Below, in pieces: positions 58,874 through 64,000 of a DNA stretch of 64,000 nucleotides. The notes beneath the pieces are model-generated. The model searched no databases, was not told the DNA's origin, and saw only the letters and a program-made list of their open reading frames with translations. The position numbers and the translations under genes were made by a program. Position 1 is the first letter of the stretch, and every line of letters begins with the position of its first letter. This DNA is from Acanthochlamys bracteata (lineage: Eukaryota; Streptophyta; Magnoliopsida; Pandanales; Velloziaceae), in assembly GCA_019914995.1 (NCBI GenBank), contig CM034140.1, forward strand, positions 992,001-1,056,000, given 5' to 3'.

Positions 58874-61800
58874 AAGAAAGAAAGAAAATGAAAGAACATC
58901 TAAAACTTCAGCCTTGATCTGAAATCACTAGCTTATCAAGAAGCAGACCTTGTTTATTCGCAATATCCTAGGTGCACTCAACTTCCCTTGTGTTAGGACC
59001 GGTAGAGATGAACCCTCACATGGTTGCAAATAAAAGCTACATCTGCAACAGGGAAAATAAATGTGGTTAACCAAGAACACAGCTCCTTACATATGTTTAG
59101 TATATGGTAAAAAAGAACATAGGGAAACGTGGACAAATGTTTCTATTGTGGAAGCAATGGTCAAATATCAACCATGGCTTGAATTATGATGCCTGAAGCA
59201 ATACTATGCTTGTAGAACAACACAATGGAAGACCAACATAAGTCGGCAACTAGCTGCAAGAATGAAGGACCAAGAAATAGCATATGGCATGCAGAATATC
59301 TACCAGAACTTGATACATCACATTATAAGGTTGGTAATTACTTGGTATTCTCTCTTGGAGGTATCCTGCCATTTAAAACACAATCCAAGCACCACCGCGG
59401 AATATCTTTCTCATCCTCTGTTCCTTCTAATGTTGTGATTCTCTTTCTCCATGGTCCCCCACAAGAACCCTCTGTGCTTATTGAAGGAGGTGATGCAGTT
59501 GAAAATTCAAATGCAGGATAAACAGCATTGTGCTTATCAGCTCCATCATCAATATCTGGTCTAGAATGAGGAATGTTTCTAGCATGAGCATCTCTTCCTT
59601 GTTGGCCATCTCCATTGGCTGAAGCTTGTGATGCATTCTTCTGCCTTCTTCTAGCTGACCAATGAGTAAAAAGGCTACGCAGAGTCTCCTGAGCTAGATT
59701 AACCTGAAAATTGTATATGAAAAGGACGTGTTTTATGACTAAAAAGGACTAAGGAATCAAGATAGTCAACAGATCACATAAAATGAAAACATACGCCTAC
59801 ATTAATAACGCAGCAAAGAAAATACAAAGACATGCATACTTCTGTGGATATATTTATCATGTTGACTGTGATACGAGGTCAAATTCTACTAACAAATATC
59901 TTCAATTAAATTTCCCTCATCAAACTATTAAACGCTAGCAAATGCGCATGCCACAATCTTCATAGAAGCATATATTAAGACAAGAATTTATTATACTCTA
60001 CCACCTTTTGATCCTCAGGTGCTCCTTGAATACCCAAGTCAACAGCATACATCTCTGCGGAGAAACATTGAGGAGTATCCAAGTGGACTGATAAGCAGCC
60101 TAGCCTGGTATCCATTGTAAACCATGCAGGAATGCTAACCTAGAGAAAGAAAGGATAAAGTTTAGTATATAGTGAAATAACTACAGAAACACTATGAAAA
60201 TATGATACAAAAGGTACCCACCATTTCGAATAACTTTTCTTTCTTCTCTTCATATGAAACCTGAAAGTTACAGGTATAAATATTCTTAACCAAGAAAGGG
60301 AAATAAAATTCTACACCATAAGCAGGCTAGTGGTCTTGAGATGACAATTTAAACCCATCAGACAACTGAAGTGACAAGATTCTATTGGCCAAGTTTCCCA
60401 GATTATACCCAACCCACAAAAGTACTTGTCTGCTTGATTTAGAAATTTAAGAAGTCTGGATAGTGAGTTCACAATCGACTTGGACTTGGCTAAACCTATC
60501 CCAAATCAGATCCTTTCAGTCCCAAGTTTTCAAATAATATTCTCAACATAATCATGCCTAACAAGCTTAACTTCAGGAGAACAATTTCCACCGATAGATA
60601 GTCAAAAAAATTCTATCAAAGCAGTGGAATTAGTGTGAGAGCAACCTCGCCATAGTCCTCGATCACAAGCCCTCTTGTGATGTCCCACAATTTAACCGAA
60701 CCTGATGAATCCTGTAACACATAAACATCCCTGAGAAAAATAGCCACACTGAAATTTGCTGAAAAGATATCAATGTTTAACTATGAAAAGGAAGTAGCAT
60801 ATGTAAAGAAGTATGATCACCTTTGTCAACACATGCCTTCTATTGTTCAAAACTTCATGCTGTAGCACTCCTGGAATTCCAGGTATAGTACATACAGGTC
60901 TTTTGTTGATAGGAACCTGAAACCAAAACTACAAGTTAGCAATTTGTACTAATCTTTTATTAAAGAGAACAATTCTAACAATAACTGATTAACATGATAG
61001 AAAACCTGTGAAATGTCAGCCACAAAGAAAAGACGAAAAACCCTTCTTTACGAATATTAATGAAACACACAATAAGATAAGATTGAAGAGATCTTTTAAA
61101 AATCTGACAAATTATGTGAACAGTCACAAGAGGGATAGAAAAACATATTCATTTTACTTTTGTAAACAGACTGCAGTCTCAGCATGTAAAACTTACAGGA
61201 GTAGATCCTTCTGAATAAGCCCTTGCCCTTGAGAACGAAAGATTTCCAGCAAGAAATAAGCCACCTCCCTGCAGAACCTTCTGAGGGTTACGGCATTCTA
61301 CTGGCCATTTATGAACAGCAGAATCTGTGGTTGCAACCCACATGTTATCGTCTTGCATGGTCATTTCTAAAACTGGATGTTCTTCCATGCAAAGTAGAAC
61401 ACTTTCTCGTGTAGACAGGTCAGTCAAGTATACCTGCAGTTATAGAACATAAATCTTAGATTGAGAACTGGGAAAAAGATTTACTTGAAAGCTGAGTGAT
61501 CAGGGTAACATACAGATCGGTCCCTCCCACCACTGTATACGTGAGTAAATGTTGGAGTGCCTGAAAGAGCCCATACTGAATCTGTGTGGACAGCATACGA
61601 GTGCACACACCGTTGTTGACCAAGATCCCATAGACTACAGTTACAGAAGTGGAAAGCTGGTTATCCAATCACAAGTTCACTTACAAATTTTATTCACAAG
61701 ACTTAAGAGCTACCGTCTTATTTTCTACAACTTAAAGATGGTCAAGTGTCCGGTAGACTGTGCCAAGTGTGCCACAAGTAGGACAATTTGTTCTTCATTT

Positions 61801-63822
61801 ACTTTGACTTTTTCATTAATCAATTCCCTTAAAATTCATATAGTTGAAACACTGAAAATGTACAAAAATTAGACATGTAGCATCATTGCAAGACAGTAAC
61901 AATGTGACAATCGACAGATGATGACAAAAAGATCCAGAGAAAACCATTACCGTATCATGGAGTCAGATGATCCTGATATGCAATACCTGCATAAACGGAT
62001 GAGAAGTGGACAAATGATATTAGCGGGAGCCTTGAATGTAATAATTAAAGAAAGTTAGAAAATTAGTCAAAATCTACAGTGTCCCTTTAGGAACTAAGGG
62101 CCTGGTAGTGCAAAGCCATCATTATCCAGATGGAGAAGTACTCTTCAGTGCTACAAAACTACTACCTAAAAGGAAAAATCCTTATGCTTTCCAAACAATT
62201 CCTATGGAATGAACAAGAAATAACAAAGCAATGAAGTCTGTATTTATTGTGACTATGCAGTCCCAACCTGCCAGTGGAATCAAGGAGCAGAGCCCTTATG
62301 TTGTCAGTGTGACCTCTTAGCTTCATATTCTTTGTACCAGTTCTTGGATCCCAAACACGCAATACCTAGGTAGAAAGCAAACAACATCATACATTATCTG
62401 CCGAATTTGAAACTGATCTCCACATATAGCACATATCACAAGTCACAAAGCACAACTTAGCATACCTTCTCTGTTCCTCCAGAAACAAGTACTTTTCCAG
62501 TATCATTCATTGCTAAGGCATAAACTGACTCCTTATGGCCCTTAGCAGAAGTTGGGGTATAGCTAAATGATTGAGAGTTTTGACCCGACACAGTACCGGC
62601 TGCATTAAGAGGTCGGAAATTTGTAAATGGAAGACTGGAATTTCCAGGAATAACGAACCCATTTGAACTTTCATCTTCTGTAGCATCAGCAGACTTGGCC
62701 ACTGGGTTAGATGCTGCTTCAATGTCCCATATAAAGACCTCCCCACCTAGAGCTCCAGAGGCAACAATATTGTTCTAAAATCAAGACAAAAATGAAGTAA
62801 AAAAGTAAACTTCATACCGTGGGCAGCAGAAAAAGGTCGCTATATAAAAGACCGTATGACCTTACAGGAGACAAAAATGCTGTTGGTGATTCTTACATTG
62901 TTTTCAGCAGTAGCAAGACAGGTAACATAATCAGTATGCTGACGAAGAGTTTTGGTACAAGTACCATTAGATGAGAGGTCCCATATCTGCACAAATTGGA
63001 CAGAATTATAAGCTTTTTAAAAGCACTAGACACTATATTAGGAAATATAATGTCGGGATGACCTTGAGACTTGTGTCTGAAGAGCATGAAACAAGCGCAT
63101 TTCCAGTAAGGACTGCATCATTGACCTGTATATCAGACGATTTAAGAACAACATTGACAGATGATTACGTCTACACTAAGATTCAAGGAATACCTAAAAG
63201 AAAGGATCTTTATTTACTCAAAAAATGACCAGCACAGAGATCACATCCAAAATTGCTCAAAGAAATATTGGCTATATACTTCTCAATATGACTAACCATG
63301 TAACTCAGAAAGAAAATTTACAGTATCAAGCATGACATTGTTTCAGGTAAACTTAATTCGGGAAACAAAAGTAAAGAGCTTAGAAATAAATATGCAGAAC
63401 AAATTACCCAGTCAGTATGCGACTCAAAGGTAGCTGAGTAGATAGCTTCATCGTCATCCAATTTCCATCTTTTTATCGTCCCATCACGACTTCCAGTGAA
63501 AAGAAACTCATGAGTGGGCTTTACAATAGCCAAGCAATTGATGCCTGCACAGTGCTGTTAACAAATTTTTATTCATAGTACAAAACAAAAATTTGACAAA
63601 TTTTTAGTTTATCCGATATGCACCGTTCCCAAATCAAACATAAACTAACGCAAGGTAATGACTATATTGAACTCGCAGAATAAGGTCAAGAAACAAAATT
63701 TTCTTGAAAAAGGAGCAAACTACCTTTGTATTATCAGCATGGTTAATCACGTAAGTCAATCTTTTCTCCTTCCTTGGACGAGATAAATTCGAAGTATTAC
63801 CAGCGCTAGCAACACGATGCAT
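57807..63822 (-). CDS. WDR48: WDR48/UAF1-like WD40-repeat protein with DUF3337
   Basis: Seventeen exons (63822-63724, 63554-63408, 63125-63063, 62986-62897, 62774-62466, 62365-62268, 61986-61951, 61634-61514, 61433-61197, 60916-60821, 60711-60646, 60260-60222, 60139-60005, 59703-59342, 59042-58949, 58339-58163, 57905-57807) give 755 residues. Several WD repeats are clear: [90 protein letters not shown] and [15 protein letters not shown]. The C-terminal half carries the DUF3337 region, with [13 protein letters not shown] and [18 protein letters not shown]. Human WDR48 activates deubiquitinases USP1, USP12 and USP46; Arabidopsis At3g05090 (LRS1, as I recall) is the plant member and has almost the same length. 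Partner enzymes are not in this window. Confidence 0.93.
58843..58887. repeat. Poly-A and (GAAA)n tract in a WDR48 intron
   Basis: About 29 A are followed by four GAAA units within the intron between exons 15 and 16. Confidence 0.85.
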
Positions 63823-64000
63823 CGTAGGATTTCAGTTCCTAGTTGAAGTAAAAAATCGATTGTAACAAATAAGTCATTATCGGTTCAATATTATAACCTA
63901 ACATTGATTGAAATCATAACCTATAAAACAAACTAAAATTTTAGCATCAATTGAATTTGATTTCGCAGATGCAATAGACATCTGTTTAAAATTATAAAAA
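63823..64000. other. WDR48 5' leader/upstream DNA
   Basis: AT-rich with a possible acceptor just before the ATG; the promoter is probably beyond the window edge. Confidence 0.4.

Noticed and set aside
1..64000. tRNA, rRNA, CRISPR, prophage or virus-derived sequence
   Set aside because: A read-through by eye found no GTTCGAATCC-type T-arm with a matching cloverleaf, no rRNA-like block, no spaced repeats and no reverse transcriptase or capsid motif; a tRNA scan and repeat-masker run would settle it.

Overview
The window is nuclear genomic DNA of a dicotyledonous plant. The evidence is plant-only families (CASP-like, phytyl ester synthase, GDSL esterase, ABCG half-transporter), multi-exon genes with GT-AG introns, AT-rich intergenic DNA, short-TIR MITE-like elements and no operon structure. 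I cannot name the species. Exon coordinates were worked out by hand from frame continuity, splice signals and protein family matches. For each multi-exon gene the summed exons are divisible by three, but single boundaries may be off by a base.

Layout. 1-2657 (+): 3' end of an ISWI chromatin remodeller (CHR11/CHR17 type). 4290-7050 (-): decayed CHY/RING zinc-finger E3 ligase gene (MIEL1/RZFP34 type) that keeps a TATA promoter. 7733-9408 (-): GDSL esterase/lipase with an unusual GPI-like tail. 10221-14947 (-): CDK-like kinase with an N-myristoylation signal. 16310-19474 (+): plastid-type NAD(P)-binding protein containing a U12 AT-AC intron and an apparent C-terminal frameshift. 20851-21024 (+): possible 57-aa membrane peptide. 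21762-22667 (-): unrecognised broken ORFs. 23633-28954 (-): TFIIS-M/SPOC protein. 32403-34500 (-): ABCG half-transporter. 35721-38170 (+): SANT-domain protein with internal repeats. 38831-39965 (-): two weak ORFs, one with a signal peptide. 40196-43443 and 44851-51027 (-): tandem pair of phytyl ester synthase-like genes. 52375-54379 (-): CASP-like membrane protein, with a dead copy of its last exon at 56766-56981. 57807-63822 (-): WDR48/UAF1-like WD40 protein.

How the genes relate. This is an ordinary gene neighbourhood rather than a functional cluster. The real linkages are duplications: the phytyl ester synthase pair keeps the same 13-exon structure, and the CASP-like gene has a decayed relative 2.4 kb upstream. 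Several loci act on chromatin or transcription (ISWI, TFIIS-M/SPOC, SANT protein). I found no rRNA or tRNA gene, CRISPR array, virus copy or bacterial-type system. The more unusual items are the AT-AC intron, the GPI-like GDSL tail, the promoter-bearing E3 ligase pseudogene and the repeat-built SANT protein.
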